Notes: a model not told the origin generated them from the sequence alone. A stretch of 64,000 nucleotides of DNA from Paraburkholderia elongata (GCF_013177735.1 NZ_WOEZ01000094.1:41489-105488), one strand, 5' to 3'; positions 18,256 through 27,422 are shown, counted from the stretch's first letter. Program-made: numbers and translations.

Positions 18256-19563
18256 TCATTGCGGCGCAGGAGCCGCCCGATATCCTCGCCGGCCGATAGC
18301 CAAAGCGAGCGTGGCGGATACCGCGAGACTCGCCGCCACCACATAGAGTCCTGCAGCATATCCCCCCGTCACGCTCTTCAGCCAGCCAATTGCAAACGGG
18401 CCGACGAAACCACCGAGATTGCCGATCGAGTTGATCATGGCGATACCGGCCGCTGCGCCGGCGCCTGAGAGAAAGGTACTCGGCATGGCCCACAGCGGCG
18501 CCTTGGCCGCGCTAATGCCCACGTTCACGAGGATCAGCGCGAGCACCACCGCAACGACGGTATCCGCGAAGCCTGCCCATGCGAGCCCGACGCCTGCCGC
18601 AACGCACGGAATCACCACATGCCACGTGCGCTCGCCGGTGTGATCCGAATGGCGCGCCCACATCACCATGCCGAGCACAGCCAGCACGCTGGGAATCGCA
18701 TTCAATGCGCCCGTGCCGAGGGCGCTAAAGCCGAATTGACGAATGATCAGCGGCGCCCATAGCCCGAGTGTATAAAGGCCCGCAGATGTGCCGAAGTAAA
18801 TCATCGACATGATCCACACGCGTGGGTCGCGCAGCGCGGCGAGCGCACCTGCCGCATGGCCTGCCTGCGATTCACGTCCCGCTCGTTCTTCACGTAAGGT
18901 CGCGACGAGCCACGCTTTCTCATCTGCTGCAAGCCACGTCGCCTTTTCTGGTGAATCGGTGAGTGCTTTCAACACCACGAACCCGAGAACGACGGCAGGA
19001 ATCGCTTCAATGATGAACAGCCATTGCCAGTCTTTAAATCCGAACAGGGCCGGCATCTGCATGATGGCGCCTGAAATGGGCGACCCGATTGCCGTCGACA
19101 AAGGTGCGGCCGCCATGAACGCCGCGGCTGCGACTGCACGTTGCCGTGCGGGAAACCACTGGCTGAGATAGAGAATGATGCCGGGAAAGAAACCGGCTTC
19201 GGCCACACCGAGCAAAAAGCGCAGCGTATAGAACGAATTCGGCCCAACCACGAACGCGGAAGCCGCCGACACCAGCCCCCACGTCACCATGACGCGTGCA
19301 ATCCAGATGCGCGCACCGACCTTGTTCAGAATGAGGTTCGAGGGCACTTCGAACAGAAAGTACCCAAGAAAGAAGATGCCGCCACCCAGGCCGAACATGG
19401 TCGGCGAGAGGCCGAGGTCCTTGTTCATCGTGAGTGCGGCGAAGCCGACGTTCACACGATCGAGAAAGCTGACGAAGTAAAGCAGCATGACGAAGGGCAA
19501 AATGCGCCACGTCAGCTTGCGAACCACCCTGGCTTGCAATTCATTGGCCACGCCAGTCTCCAT
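18256..19563 (-). CDS. MFS transporter, anion:cation symporter type (tartrate/aldarate-like)
   Basis: 435 residues, twelve hydrophobic segments. The N-terminal SFLDRVNVGFAALTM element and RFLLGVAEAGFFPGIILYLS are typical of the ACS branch of MFS, which takes up organic anions such as tartrate, phthalate or sugar acids. It is encoded downstream of the tartrate/D-malate dehydrogenase gene on the same strand, so uptake of the dehydrogenase substrate (a hydroxy-dicarboxylate) is the natural inference. Confidence 0.88.
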   Translation of the reverse strand: METGVANELQARVVRKLTWRILPFVMLLYFVSFLDRVNVGFAALTMNKDLGLSPTMFGLGGGIFFLGYFLFEVPSNLILNKVGARIWIARVMVTWGLVSAASAFVVGPNSFYTLRFLLGVAEAGFFPGIILYLSQWFPARQRAVAAAAFMAAAPLSTAIGSPISGAIMQMPALFGFKDWQWLFIIEAIPAVVLGFVVLKALTDSPEKATWLAADEKAWLVATLREERAGRESQAGHAAGALAALRDPRVWIMSMIYFGTSAGLYTLGLWAPLIIRQFGFSALGTGALNAIPSVLAVLGMVMWARHSDHTGERTWHVVIPCVAAGVGLAWAGFADTVVAVVLALILVNVGISAAKAPLWAMPSTFLSGAGAAAGIAMINSIGNLGGFVGPFAIGWLKSVTGGYAAGLYVVAASLAVSATLALAIGRRGYRAAPAPQ

Positions 19564-19655
19564 TCTTTAAATCGCCCGTGACGTATTCGTCCGGGCGTTA
19601 TTTTTGTCTAATGCGCGCGTTACGTGTTGCACGTTACGTATTGCGTGTCGCGAGT

Positions 19656-20750
19656 TCAGGCTGCCTTGGACTCCGCCGCCGGTTCCGCTGCGAGGATCGC
19701 GCAAACCGCATCGGTCACCTGCGCCGTTGTAGCCGTGCCGCCGAGGTCGCCAGTGTGCAGCGCCGGGTCAGCCGTAATGCGTTCGATCGCGTTCATCAAT
19801 TGCTGCGTAGCGCCCGCCTCGCCAAGATGCTCGAGCATCATCACAACCGACCAGAACGTGCCGACCGGATTGGCGAGCCCCTTGCCCATGATGTCGAAAG
19901 CGGAGCCGTGAATCGGTTCGAACATCGAGGGATAGCGGCGCTCGGGGTCGAGATTCGCGGTCGGCGCGATGCCGAGGCTGCCGGCCAGTGCCGCTGCCAG
20001 ATCGCTGAGAATGTCCGCGTGAAGGTTCGTCGCGACGATCGTGTCGAGCGTGGCGGGTCGGTTGACCATGCGCGCGGTGGCGGCGTCGACGAGTTCCTTG
20101 TCCCATTTGACGTCGGGAAACGCCTTCGAGACTTCGAGAGCAATCTCGTCCCACATCACCATCGCGTGGCGTTGCGCATTGCTCTTGGTGATCACCGTCA
20201 GCAGCTTGCGCGGCCGCGACTGTGCGAGGCGGAACGCGAATCGAAGAATGCGCTCGACGCCCGCGCGGGTCATCATCGAAACGTCCGTTGCCACTTCGAT
20301 CGGATGGCCCTGGTGCGCGCGCCCGCCTACGCCGGAGTACTCACCCTCCGAGTTCTCGCGAACGATGACCCAGTCGAGATCCTTCGGCCCACAGCGCTTT
20401 AACGGCGCGTCGATACCGGGAAGGATGCGGGTGGGACGCACGTTCGCGTACTGATCGAAACCCTGACAGATCTTCAGGCGCAGACCCCATAGCGTCACGT
20501 GATCGGGAATATGCGGGTCGCCCGCCGAGCCGAACAGAATCGCATCTTTGCTGCGGATGGCATCCAGCCCATCGGCCGGCATCATCACACCGTGCTGGCG
20601 ATAGAAATCGCCGCCCCAATCGAAATTCTCGAACTCGAACTGGAAGGCGTCGCTTCGCGCAGCGATGGCTTCGAGAACCCGTTGGCCCGCGGGCACGACT
20701 TCCTTGCCGATGCCGTCGCCGGGAATGGTTGCGATGCGGTAGGTCTTCAC
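19656..20750 (-). CDS. ttuC: Tartrate dehydrogenase / D-malate dehydrogenase (decarboxylating)
   Basis: 364 residues of the isocitrate/isopropylmalate dehydrogenase family. The TtuC/DmlA branch is shown by the start KTYRIATIPGDGIGKEVVPA, the substrate motif RENSEGEYSGVGGR, and the Mg/NAD motif EPIHGSAFDIMGKGLANP. It oxidises L-tartrate or decarboxylates D-malate with NAD. I chose GTG at 20750 because GGAG lies 6 bp upstream and it gives the family N-terminus; an ATG 12 bp earlier is the alternative. The divergent LysR regulator and the adjacent ACS transporter make a compact utilisation locus like dmlR-dmlA. Confidence 0.88.
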   Translation of the reverse strand: MKTYRIATIPGDGIGKEVVPAGQRVLEAIAARSDAFQFEFENFDWGGDFYRQHGVMMPADGLDAIRSKDAILFGSAGDPHIPDHVTLWGLRLKICQGFDQYANVRPTRILPGIDAPLKRCGPKDLDWVIVRENSEGEYSGVGGRAHQGHPIEVATDVSMMTRAGVERILRFAFRLAQSRPRKLLTVITKSNAQRHAMVMWDEIALEVSKAFPDVKWDKELVDAATARMVNRPATLDTIVATNLHADILSDLAAALAGSLGIAPTANLDPERRYPSMFEPIHGSAFDIMGKGLANPVGTFWSVVMMLEHLGEAGATQQLMNAIERITADPALHTGDLGGTATTAQVTDAVCAILAAEPAAESKAA

Positions 20751-20832
20751 TGGCGTCTCCATGATGTTGAACGTATGGCTGCATCCTAGAACGGAGAACG
20801 CTCGCGAAAACGCTGCTAGACTCAAAGCATCC

Positions 20833-20847
20833 TTAACCTGAAGTTAA
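20833..20847. promoter_or_regulatory. LysR-type operator candidate
   Basis: TTAACCTGAAGTTAA, arms TTAAC/GTTAA around 5 bp, fits the T-N11-A rule for LysR-family sites and lies in the divergent gap between the dehydrogenase and LysR genes, about 40 bp before the regulator start. Confidence 0.6.
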
Positions 20848-20887
20848 TAATGGGCGACTCATCGGTCTGCTCATTGGCCCACTCAAT

Positions 20888-21799
20888 ATGACCTCGTCGA
20901 TACAGCCGGACGACCTCGCCTTCTTCTCCACGCTCGCCGCAAGCGGCAGCCTGACAGCGGCTGCGCGCGAACTCGGGTTGAGCACCGCGGCCGTGAGCAA
21001 GCATCTGGCGCAAATGGAATCGCGGGCGGGCGTGTCGCTCGTCAATCGCACAACGCGGCGCATGAGCCTCACGCCGGAGGGCGAACTCTATCTGACCCGG
21101 GCGCGGCGCATTCTGAGCGAAATGGACGACCTAGCCCAATTGCTCGGCGGCTCGCAAGCGACGCCGAAAGGCCTGCTGCGCGTGAACGCGACCCTCGGCT
21201 TCGGCCGCAGTCACGTGGCGCCGCTGATTTCCCGGTTTGTGCGGCGCTTTCCCGAGGTGGACGTGCAGTTGCAGCTCTCCGTCGACCCACCGCCGATCAG
21301 CGACGACGCCTTCGACGTGTGCGTGCGCTTCGGCGAACCTCCGGATGCTCGCGTGATTGCGCGCCGGGTCGCGTCCAATCGGCGGCTGCTTTGCGCATCG
21401 CCTGCGTATTTCGCCAAACACCGCGCGCCACGCAGTCCGGCCGAGCTATCGCAACACAACTGCATTGGCATTCGTCAAGGCGGCGACGGCTACGGGCTAT
21501 GGCGTCTGACCAGCGGACGCGGTTCGACCGAAAAGACCGAGACAGTTCGCGTGCGCGGCAACCTCACCACCAATGACGGCGAGATCGCCGTGAAGTGGGC
21601 ACTGGACGGCCACGGCATTCTGATGCGGGCCGAATGGGATATTGCGGAGTATCTCGCCGATGGCCGCCTGATCCATGTCCTGCCGGAATACCGCACGCCA
21701 GGTGCCGATATTTACGCGGTGTACCCGCAACAGTTGCAAATGACGGCGCGGGTCAAGGCATTCGTCGACATGCTGATCGAGACGCTTGGTGCGCGTTAA
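20888..21799 (+). CDS. LysR-family transcriptional regulator
   Basis: 303 residues. The winged HTH is at about 8-66 (SLTAAARELGLSTAAVSKHL), then the linker helix and a periplasmic-binding-protein-like effector domain (GLLRVNATLGFGRSHVAPLI onward). Divergent from the tartrate/D-malate dehydrogenase gene with a shared T-N11-A site, so it probably activates that gene on binding the dicarboxylate, as DmlR does in E. coli. Confidence 0.92.
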   Translation: MTSSIQPDDLAFFSTLAASGSLTAAARELGLSTAAVSKHLAQMESRAGVSLVNRTTRRMSLTPEGELYLTRARRILSEMDDLAQLLGGSQATPKGLLRVNATLGFGRSHVAPLISRFVRRFPEVDVQLQLSVDPPPISDDAFDVCVRFGEPPDARVIARRVASNRRLLCASPAYFAKHRAPRSPAELSQHNCIGIRQGGDGYGLWRLTSGRGSTEKTETVRVRGNLTTNDGEIAVKWALDGHGILMRAEWDIAEYLADGRLIHVLPEYRTPGADIYAVYPQQLQMTARVKAFVDMLIETLGAR

Positions 21800-21814
21800 G
21801 TCGGCCTTCCCGTA

Positions 21815-21831
21815 GTTCTGCGATGCAGAAC
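21815..21831. promoter_or_regulatory. Palindromic operator, site 1 (porin distal)
   Basis: GTTCTGC-GAT-GCAGAAC, perfect 7-bp arms, just after the LysR gene. Same core as the sites at 21954, 24299, 24499 and 39285. The binder is unknown; the local IclR-family protein is the best candidate. Confidence 0.6.
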
Positions 21832-21953
21832 ATCAATATCTTGCGACCGGCCGGCAATTCAAACCGGATAGTTCCGGCAACTTCCTTCTATTACATAGCC
21901 TTACGGCGCAAATCAAGCACACCCGCAGCGCCAGGTGTTTTCCCTATTTTGGC

Positions 21954-21964
21954 CTGCATTGCAG
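21954..21964. promoter_or_regulatory. Palindromic operator, site 2 (porin proximal)
   Basis: CTGCATTGCAG within TTTGG...CCAAA outer arms. It ends 22 bp before TTGACA at 21987; the liv site has the same 22-bp distance to its TTGACG. A site just upstream of -35 suits an activator. Confidence 0.6.
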
Positions 21965-21986
21965 TCCAAACGAGCGATTTCCCCCG

Positions 21987-22015
21987 TTGACACAGAACGA
22001 ACGGTCGTGCCAAAT
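21987..22015 (+). promoter_or_regulatory. Probable porin promoter
   Basis: TTGACA (21987-21992), 17-bp spacer, CCAAAT (22010-22015) in the -10 position. The -10 is poor, as expected for an activator-dependent promoter. Spacer and flanks match the liv promoter closely (GAACG, CGTGCCAAATT shared). Confidence 0.5.
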
Positions 22016-22275
22016 TGCACCTGCATCCTGTGCGCAAGCACGCGATCATTGAGTTCATAGCAGCGCCGAGCCGCCCCAGCGATCAGGAGACAACCTAGCA
22101 GGCAACCGGACCCAAGGCGCCCACCAGCAGACCCATTATTTCGCATCCCTTACCAGATTGGGAAGGCGTTGTATCGCCCATTGAAATCGCATCGCGCAAC
22201 AGATCGCCAGAACCTTGTAGCACTCGCATTACTTCGCCAGTTCAATCGATTCCAATAAACAAGGAGACACGGAGC

Positions 22276-23367
22276 ATGCCGGCAAGTCATCGCAGTCGGG
22301 TTGGAGCCATTCTTGGATTAGCAGGTGCCTGCGCACTAGGCGCCGTCCAAAGCGCCCACGCGCAAAGCAGCGTCACGTTGTACGGCATCGTCGACGGCTC
22401 CCTCCTCTACACCAGCAAATCACTTAACCCGGCAACCGGCCAGAGCGCCGGCCATCAATACTCGTTCACCGACAGCGGGCTCTCGGGTTCTCGCTTCGGC
22501 ATGCGTGGTGCCGAAGATCTCGGCGGCAGCATGCGCGCGATCTTCGAACTCGAAAGCGGCATCAGCATTGCCAACGGCTCGTTCGGCAATTCGAACGGCA
22601 ACGAATTCGGGCGGCAGGCATGGGTCGGCGTGGACAGCCGCTACGGTACGGTGAAGGCCGGCTTGCAGTTCTCGCCCTTCTTCCTCGCGGTGTACGACTT
22701 CGATCCACGCGAGATGTCGTACTTCGGCAGCGGCCTCATCACCTACCTCAATAACGTCTATGTGACCGGCCTGTTCAACCCGAACGGCATTTCGTACACG
22801 TCACCGGAAATCGCTGGCTTGCAAGCCAGCGCGATGATGGCACTAGGCGGCACAGCCGGGAATTTTCAGGCGGGCCGCCAGTACTCGGCGAGCCTGCGTT
22901 ACCACCTCGGCACGCTGACCGTCGACGCCGCGCTCTACAGCGGCAACGCCGGTGGCAGTGCTGCATCGATCGCGATTCCGAGCGTGGTCGCATTCGACGG
23001 CCGTGCCATCGGCGCCAGCTACATTTTCAACAGCCTGACCGTGAAGGCTTCATACGTGCAGTACAAAGTGGCAGGTTCGTTCAACGATCGCGTCTATTCA
23101 GGCGGCGCCAGCTATCGCATCACACCGGCGCTGAATGTCGACGCGGGCGTGTGGGTCACGCGCGACGGGAATCACTCGTCGAACAATTCGATACTCGCGT
23201 CCACCGGGCTTGAGTATTCGCTGTCGAAGGCCACCGTGGTGTATGGGCAAGCAGGCTTCGTTACCAACCACGGCGCGATGCACACCGGACTATCCGTCAA
23301 CAACGCACTGAACGAAGCCACTGGTACAACGGCCGGCGTGAACGTCGGTATGCGGCACCTGTTCTAG
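22276..23367 (+). CDS. Outer-membrane porin, OmpC/Gram-negative porin family
   Basis: 363 residues. A signal peptide of about 29 residues ends AHA before QSSVTLYGIVDGSLLYTS, the standard start of Burkholderia general porins. The body is a 16-strand beta-barrel with the L3-type loop region (FSPFFLAVYDFDPREMSYFG), and the chain ends in the obligatory C-terminal Phe (MRHLF). GGAG precedes the ATG. It forms a trimeric diffusion channel. The upstream palindromes link it to the liv and SDR operons, suggesting a substrate-specific porin. Confidence 0.93.
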   Translation: MPASHRSRVGAILGLAGACALGAVQSAHAQSSVTLYGIVDGSLLYTSKSLNPATGQSAGHQYSFTDSGLSGSRFGMRGAEDLGGSMRAIFELESGISIANGSFGNSNGNEFGRQAWVGVDSRYGTVKAGLQFSPFFLAVYDFDPREMSYFGSGLITYLNNVYVTGLFNPNGISYTSPEIAGLQASAMMALGGTAGNFQAGRQYSASLRYHLGTLTVDAALYSGNAGGSAASIAIPSVVAFDGRAIGASYIFNSLTVKASYVQYKVAGSFNDRVYSGGASYRITPALNVDAGVWVTRDGNHSSNNSILASTGLEYSLSKATVVYGQAGFVTNHGAMHTGLSVNNALNEATGTTAGVNVGMRHLF

Positions 23368-23381
23368 CCGGTGCGGAAGGT

Positions 23382-23419
23382 ATGATCCGGCGTGCCGCGC
23401 GGGCGGTGCGCCGGATCAT
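23382..23419. terminator. Hairpin between convergent porin and aldolase genes
   Basis: 11-bp perfect stem ATGATCCGGCG / CGCCGGATCAT with a 16-nt GC-rich loop, between the porin stop and the aldolase stop. No U tract; likely a bidirectional terminator or mRNA-end stabiliser. Confidence 0.6.
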
Positions 23420-23432
23420 GCGGAATTGCGCC

Positions 23433-24200
23433 CTACAGATCGTAGCCAGGATTACGCCGCGCCAAACGCCGCAGCAGGCCAGGCCACACCAGATCGGCGC
23501 CCTTGCCTTTGCTGACTTGACGCGCCTGCTCACCCATCGTTTCGATGATCGATTGCGGCACTTCGATCAACTTGCCGCCTGCTTGCGCGAGGATCTGGAT
23601 ACGGCATGACGTTTCGAACAGATACATCGCCTGAAACGCTTCGGCGACGGACCGTCCGCAGGTCAACAGTCCGTGATTGCGCAGCATCATGTAATTGGCG
23701 TCGCCGAGATCGGCGACCAGTGTCGCCTTTTCGGCATCGCGCAGCGCGACACCTTCATAGTCGTGGTAAGCGAGGTTCGTCAGCACGAAGCCGGATTGCT
23801 GCGACAACGGCAGCAATCCATCCTCCTGCGCGGCGACCGCAACGCCATAGGCCGTATGCGTGTGCAGCACGCAATTCACGTTGGGCCGTGCTTCGTGCAC
23901 GGCGCTATGAATCACGAAGCCGGCAGGATTCACGTCGAACGGGGTCGGCATGACGGGCTGTCCCTCATGGTCCACCTTGACCAGACTCGATGCAGTGATT
24001 TCCTCAAAGAACAGGCCATACGGGTTGATCAGAAACTGGTGCTCGTGGCCCGGCACACGCGCCGAAATATGCGTGAACACCAGGTCGTCCCAACCGAACA
24101 AAGCCACCAGCCGGTACGCAGCGGCAAGGTCGACGCGGACCTGCCACTCTTCCGGAGACACCATCGGACGAACGCTGGGAATATCGAGTGCGGGGTTCAT
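23433..24200 (-). CDS. Class II aldolase/adducin family protein
   Basis: 255 residues, the normal length. Zinc-binding HTHT (in NCVLHTHTAYG) and the later RNHGLL motif provide the family's metal histidines. Members are fuculose/ribulose-phosphate aldolases, epimerases or decarboxylases, so the exact reaction is not clear. It is divergent from the liv operon; a CTGCA-N-TGCAG palindrome about 100 bp before its start ties it to the same regulon. Confidence 0.88.
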   Translation of the reverse strand: MNPALDIPSVRPMVSPEEWQVRVDLAAAYRLVALFGWDDLVFTHISARVPGHEHQFLINPYGLFFEEITASSLVKVDHEGQPVMPTPFDVNPAGFVIHSAVHEARPNVNCVLHTHTAYGVAVAAQEDGLLPLSQQSGFVLTNLAYHDYEGVALRDAEKATLVADLGDANYMMLRNHGLLTCGRSVAEAFQAMYLFETSCRIQILAQAGGKLIEVPQSIIETMGEQARQVSKGKGADLVWPGLLRRLARRNPGYDL

Positions 24201-24298
24201 GGGCGGGGCACCTTGAGAAAGCGACGAACATCATGTTGACGGCCGCATTGCGAAGCACTCGTGCCGAGATGTGTGGAGTGCGTTAGCGGTGGACTAAT

Positions 24299-24313
24299 TT
24301 CTGCATTGCAGAA
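24299..24313. promoter_or_regulatory. Palindromic operator, site 3 (aldolase)
   Basis: TTCTGCATTGCAGAA, a perfect 15-bp palindrome about 100 bp upstream of the aldolase start. It is the cleanest copy of the shared motif. Confidence 0.62.
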
Positions 24314-24498
24314 TACTGGGGCGTTCAAAGTGAAGTCAAGCCGACTTTCCATTTTCACCGACGCTGCTTGCGAGCGCGATCGACACACCCTCGATCTATG
24401 CCGAATGCAAGTAACGGCGCGGCTTTTGTGCGATAAGCGCGGGGCGCGTCAAACGTGCCTGCCTGGAGTGCGCGCATTCTAAGTGACTTCCCTAATAA

Positions 24499-24512
24499 TC
24501 TGCAATGCAGAA
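24499..24512. promoter_or_regulatory. Palindromic operator, site 4 (liv operon)
   Basis: TCTGCAATGCAGAA, with core CTGCAATGCAG at 24500-24510 ending 22 bp before TTGACG. It matches the porin arrangement in sequence and spacing. Confidence 0.62.
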
Positions 24513-24532
24513 CAATCAAATGGAAAACCCTA

Positions 24533-24561
24533 TTGACGCAAAGCGAACGCCCGTGCCAAAT
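24533..24561 (+). promoter_or_regulatory. Probable liv operon promoter
   Basis: TTGACG (24533-24538), 17-bp spacer, CCAAAT (24556-24561). It is nearly identical over 30 bp to the porin promoter, including CGAACG and CGTGCCAAATT, although neighbouring DNA differs. Confidence 0.5.
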
Positions 24562-24776
24562 TTCTCTCCAGCAGCCGCTCATCAGTTTTTGTAGTTTGCG
24601 CCGATGCGCCGGTGCGTGCGTGTTTCAAACCGTCAACAATCGTCGATAGCCGTCGATAACGGTCGCCGGATTCGAGCGGCGGCTGTTGTCCCGTCCGTAG
24701 TCAGGCGTGCGGCGATGCGTCCCCAGAAGCCTGGTGTGACGATTGCGCCGTGCGCCCCGTTGGAGGGTGTAAAAGC

Positions 24777-25646
24777 GTGGAAATGTTTTTGCAGCAGCTT
24801 CTCAACGGGTTGACGCTGGGCGGCATCTACAGCCTCGTCGCGCTCGGACTCACGCTGGTCTACGGCATTCTCGCGGTGCCGAATTTCGCCCACGGCGCGT
24901 TCTACATGGTCGGCGCGTTCGTCTCGTTCTACCTGATGAGCCGGCTCGGCTGGAACTACTGGCTCGCCATGATCGGCTCCGGCCTCGCGGTCGCGGTACT
25001 GGCGATCCTTGCCGAGCGGCTGGTGTTCCATCCGCTGCGCAAATCGTCCGAATTACATCCGATGATCGCCGCGATCGGCCTGCTGCTGTTTCTCGAAGCC
25101 GGTGCGCAAGCGATCTGGGGCGCGGACTTTCATCGCATGGCCACACCCTACGCCGGGGTCCTCGATCTGGGTGGCGTGACCGCGCCGCTGCAGCGCTTGC
25201 TGATCATCGGCGCCGCGTTCGCGTTGGTGGTGCTGCTGCAACTCTTCCTCAAATACACCGTGATCGGCTCAAGCATCATCGCGATGGCGCAGGACCGCGA
25301 AGGTGCCTCGCTGATGGGCATCGACGCCAACAAGGTGACGATGCTGACCTTCGGCATCTCGGGCCTTCTCGCCGCCGTGGCGGCCACGCTGTACGCGCCG
25401 ATCAACCTCGTCTATCCGGCGATGGGCCAACTGGTGATCCTGAAGGCCTTCGTGATCATCATTCTCGGCGGCATGGGCAGCGTGCCGGGCGCGATCGTGG
25501 GCGGGCTGATCATCGGCATGGCGGAGAGCTTCGGCGCCTTCTACATTTCGACCGACTACAAGGACATCATCGCCTTCGTGCTGCTGGTGGTGGTTCTGTC
25601 GGTTCGTCCTCAAGGGCTGTTCACCAGGGAACTGCGCGCATCGTGA
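24777..25646 (+). CDS. livH: Branched-chain amino acid-type ABC transporter permease
   Basis: 289 residues, LivH family, about eight membrane segments, starting MEMFLQQLLNGLTLGGIYSL. GTG at 24777 is chosen because GGAGG lies 10 bp upstream; an ATG six bases further is possible. First gene of livHMGF plus binding protein. Such HAAT transporters move branched-chain amino acids but also aromatic and acyl carboxylates, and this genomic setting of acyl-CoA enzymes favours a carboxylic acid substrate. Confidence 0.93.
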   Translation: MEMFLQQLLNGLTLGGIYSLVALGLTLVYGILAVPNFAHGAFYMVGAFVSFYLMSRLGWNYWLAMIGSGLAVAVLAILAERLVFHPLRKSSELHPMIAAIGLLLFLEAGAQAIWGADFHRMATPYAGVLDLGGVTAPLQRLLIIGAAFALVVLLQLFLKYTVIGSSIIAMAQDREGASLMGIDANKVTMLTFGISGLLAAVAATLYAPINLVYPAMGQLVILKAFVIIILGGMGSVPGAIVGGLIIGMAESFGAFYISTDYKDIIAFVLLVVVLSVRPQGLFTRELRAS

Positions 25647-26665
25647 AATCAGTCTTGAAATTATTCGAGGGCAAGCTTGGGTGGACGCTGCTGTTCGCGC
25701 TCGGTCTCGTGTTCCCGTTTCTGGCCACCAACGACTACATGCTCACCGTGATGTCCACCGCCTACATTTTCGCGCTGGCCACTGTAGGGCTGAATCTGAT
25801 TACCGGCTATACGGGACAGTTCAATCTCGCACACGGCAGCTTCATGGCGGTGGGCGCGTACACGGTGGGCATTCTCACGGTCGACCATCAGGTGCCGTTC
25901 TGGCTCGCGTTTATTGCCTCGGGCGTGGTCGTCGCGATACTGGGCGCGCTGGTCGGTCTCGTATCGCTGCGTCTGCGCGGCCATTACTTTTCTATTTTCA
26001 CGCTGTGCGTGGGCTACATCATGTTTCTCGTGATCGAGAAATGGGACAGCCTCACGCACGGCGTCTCGGACATCGTGGGCATCCCGGCGCCTTCCGGCTT
26101 CGGCATCGTGTCCTTTGAAAATCCGCGGCCACTCTATTACCTGGTGTTCGCGTTTCTGGTGCTCGGTGTGTGGCTGATGCATCGCATCGTCAACTGGCTG
26201 CTCGGCCGGACCTTCATGGCGATCCGCAATAGCGATGGCCTCGCGCAGTCGCTCGGCATCAACCTGATGCGCAACAAGGTGCTGGCCTTCGTGCTGTCAG
26301 TTGTCTATGCGGGGCTCGCGGGTGGCCTCTATGCCGGCTCCGTGCGTTTTCTCGGACCGGATCTCGCGGGCGTCGAGCATACCTTCGACATGACTATGTA
26401 CATGCTGGTAGGCGGCATCGGCACCCTCGCCGGCCCGCTGCTCGGCGCGCTCGCCATCCCATGGCTCACGCAGTATCTGCAGTTTTTGCAGGAGTACCGC
26501 TTCGTCGTGTTCGGCCCGATCCTGATTCTGCTGGTGATCTTTCTGCCGAACGGTATCGTCGGTTTGTACATGGCGAGAAGAAACCGGTACGCGAAACTTG
26601 CCACGCCGAAAAACGGCATTGTCGCGCGTCAGTCGCAACCCGCGCGCGGAGACGGTCATGCTTGA
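25643..26665 (+). CDS. livM: Branched-chain amino acid-type ABC transporter permease
   Basis: 340 residues, LivM family, with the conserved ATVGLNLITGYTGQFNLAHG segment and AIRNSDGLAQSLGINL loop that contacts the ATPases. The GTG start overlaps the livH stop (GTGA) and the 3' end overlaps livG by 8 bp. Confidence 0.94.
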   Translation: MKSVLKLFEGKLGWTLLFALGLVFPFLATNDYMLTVMSTAYIFALATVGLNLITGYTGQFNLAHGSFMAVGAYTVGILTVDHQVPFWLAFIASGVVVAILGALVGLVSLRLRGHYFSIFTLCVGYIMFLVIEKWDSLTHGVSDIVGIPAPSGFGIVSFENPRPLYYLVFAFLVLGVWLMHRIVNWLLGRTFMAIRNSDGLAQSLGINLMRNKVLAFVLSVVYAGLAGGLYAGSVRFLGPDLAGVEHTFDMTMYMLVGGIGTLAGPLLGALAIPWLTQYLQFLQEYRFVVFGPILILLVIFLPNGIVGLYMARRNRYAKLATPKNGIVARQSQPARGDGHA

Positions 26666-27422
26666 AATAGACTCGCTCAGCAAACACTTCGGCGGCCTCG
26701 TCGCGGTGGACAACGTGAGCACGCATATCGAAGCCGGCAAGATCAACGCGATCATCGGGCCGAACGGTGCGGGTAAAACCACCTTCTTCAATCTGATCAG
26801 CGGCACCCATCTGCCTAGTTCTGGACGCATCCGCTTCAAAGGCCAGGATGTGACAAAGCTGGGCGCCGATCAGATGGCGCGCCTCGGTGTCGCGCGCACC
26901 TTTCAATCCACCGCTCTGTTCGACCGGGCCAGCGTGCTCGACAACCTGATCGTCGGCCACCGGTTGCGCACGCGCTCGGGGCTGTGGGACGTGCTGACAC
27001 ATTCGACGCGGCTCAAGCAGGAAGAACGCATTTGCCGCGAAAAGGCGCGCGAGGCTTTGGACTTTGTCGGCTTGTCGGCGATCGCGGAGCGGATGGCCGG
27101 CGACATCTCGCAGGAAGAGCGCAAACGCGCCGCCGTGGCGCTCGCGCTTGCCACTGAACCGAGCCTGATGTTGCTGGACGAACCGGCGGGCGGCGTGAAT
27201 CCCGAAGAGACCGAAGGCCTCGCCGAACTGATCCGCAAGCTGGTGAAACACGGCGTGACGGTGTGCCTTGTGGAGCACAAGATGAACATGATCATGAAGC
27301 TCGCCGACCGCATCATGGTGCTGAACTATGGCGAGAAAATCGCTGAGGGCACGCCTGCCGAGATTCGCGCGAACCCGGCCGTGATCGACGCCTATCTCGG
27401 GAGCGAGCATGCTGAAATTTGA
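26658..27422 (+). CDS. livG: ABC transporter ATP-binding protein LivG
   Basis: 254 residues. Walker A GPNGAGKTT, Walker B LMLLDEPAGGVNP, and a degenerate signature (SQEERKRAAVALAL in place of the usual LSGGQ). The start is the ATG at 26658 that overlaps livM; it gives MLEIDSLSKHFGGLVAVDNV. It energises import with LivF. The weak signature motif is unusual and could mean asymmetric ATP use. Confidence 0.93.
   Translation: MLEIDSLSKHFGGLVAVDNVSTHIEAGKINAIIGPNGAGKTTFFNLISGTHLPSSGRIRFKGQDVTKLGADQMARLGVARTFQSTALFDRASVLDNLIVGHRLRTRSGLWDVLTHSTRLKQEERICREKAREALDFVGLSAIAERMAGDISQEERKRAAVALALATEPSLMLLDEPAGGVNPEETEGLAELIRKLVKHGVTVCLVEHKMNMIMKLADRIMVLNYGEKIAEGTPAEIRANPAVIDAYLGSEHAEI

Larger units (their letters stand above)
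21800..22275. other. Porin upstream region with two palindromes
   Basis: 476 bp without a gene. It holds a perfect 17-bp palindrome (21815-21831), a second CTGCATTGCAG palindrome (21954-21964) and a likely promoter (21987-22015). The block from about 21939 to 22016 closely resembles the region before the liv operon. Confidence 0.65.
24201..24776. other. Divergent control region between aldolase and liv operon
   Basis: 576 bp without a gene. Contains two palindromes (24299-24313 and 24499-24512) and the liv promoter (24533-24561), leaving a livH leader of about 200 nt in which I saw no clear structure. Confidence 0.65.
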
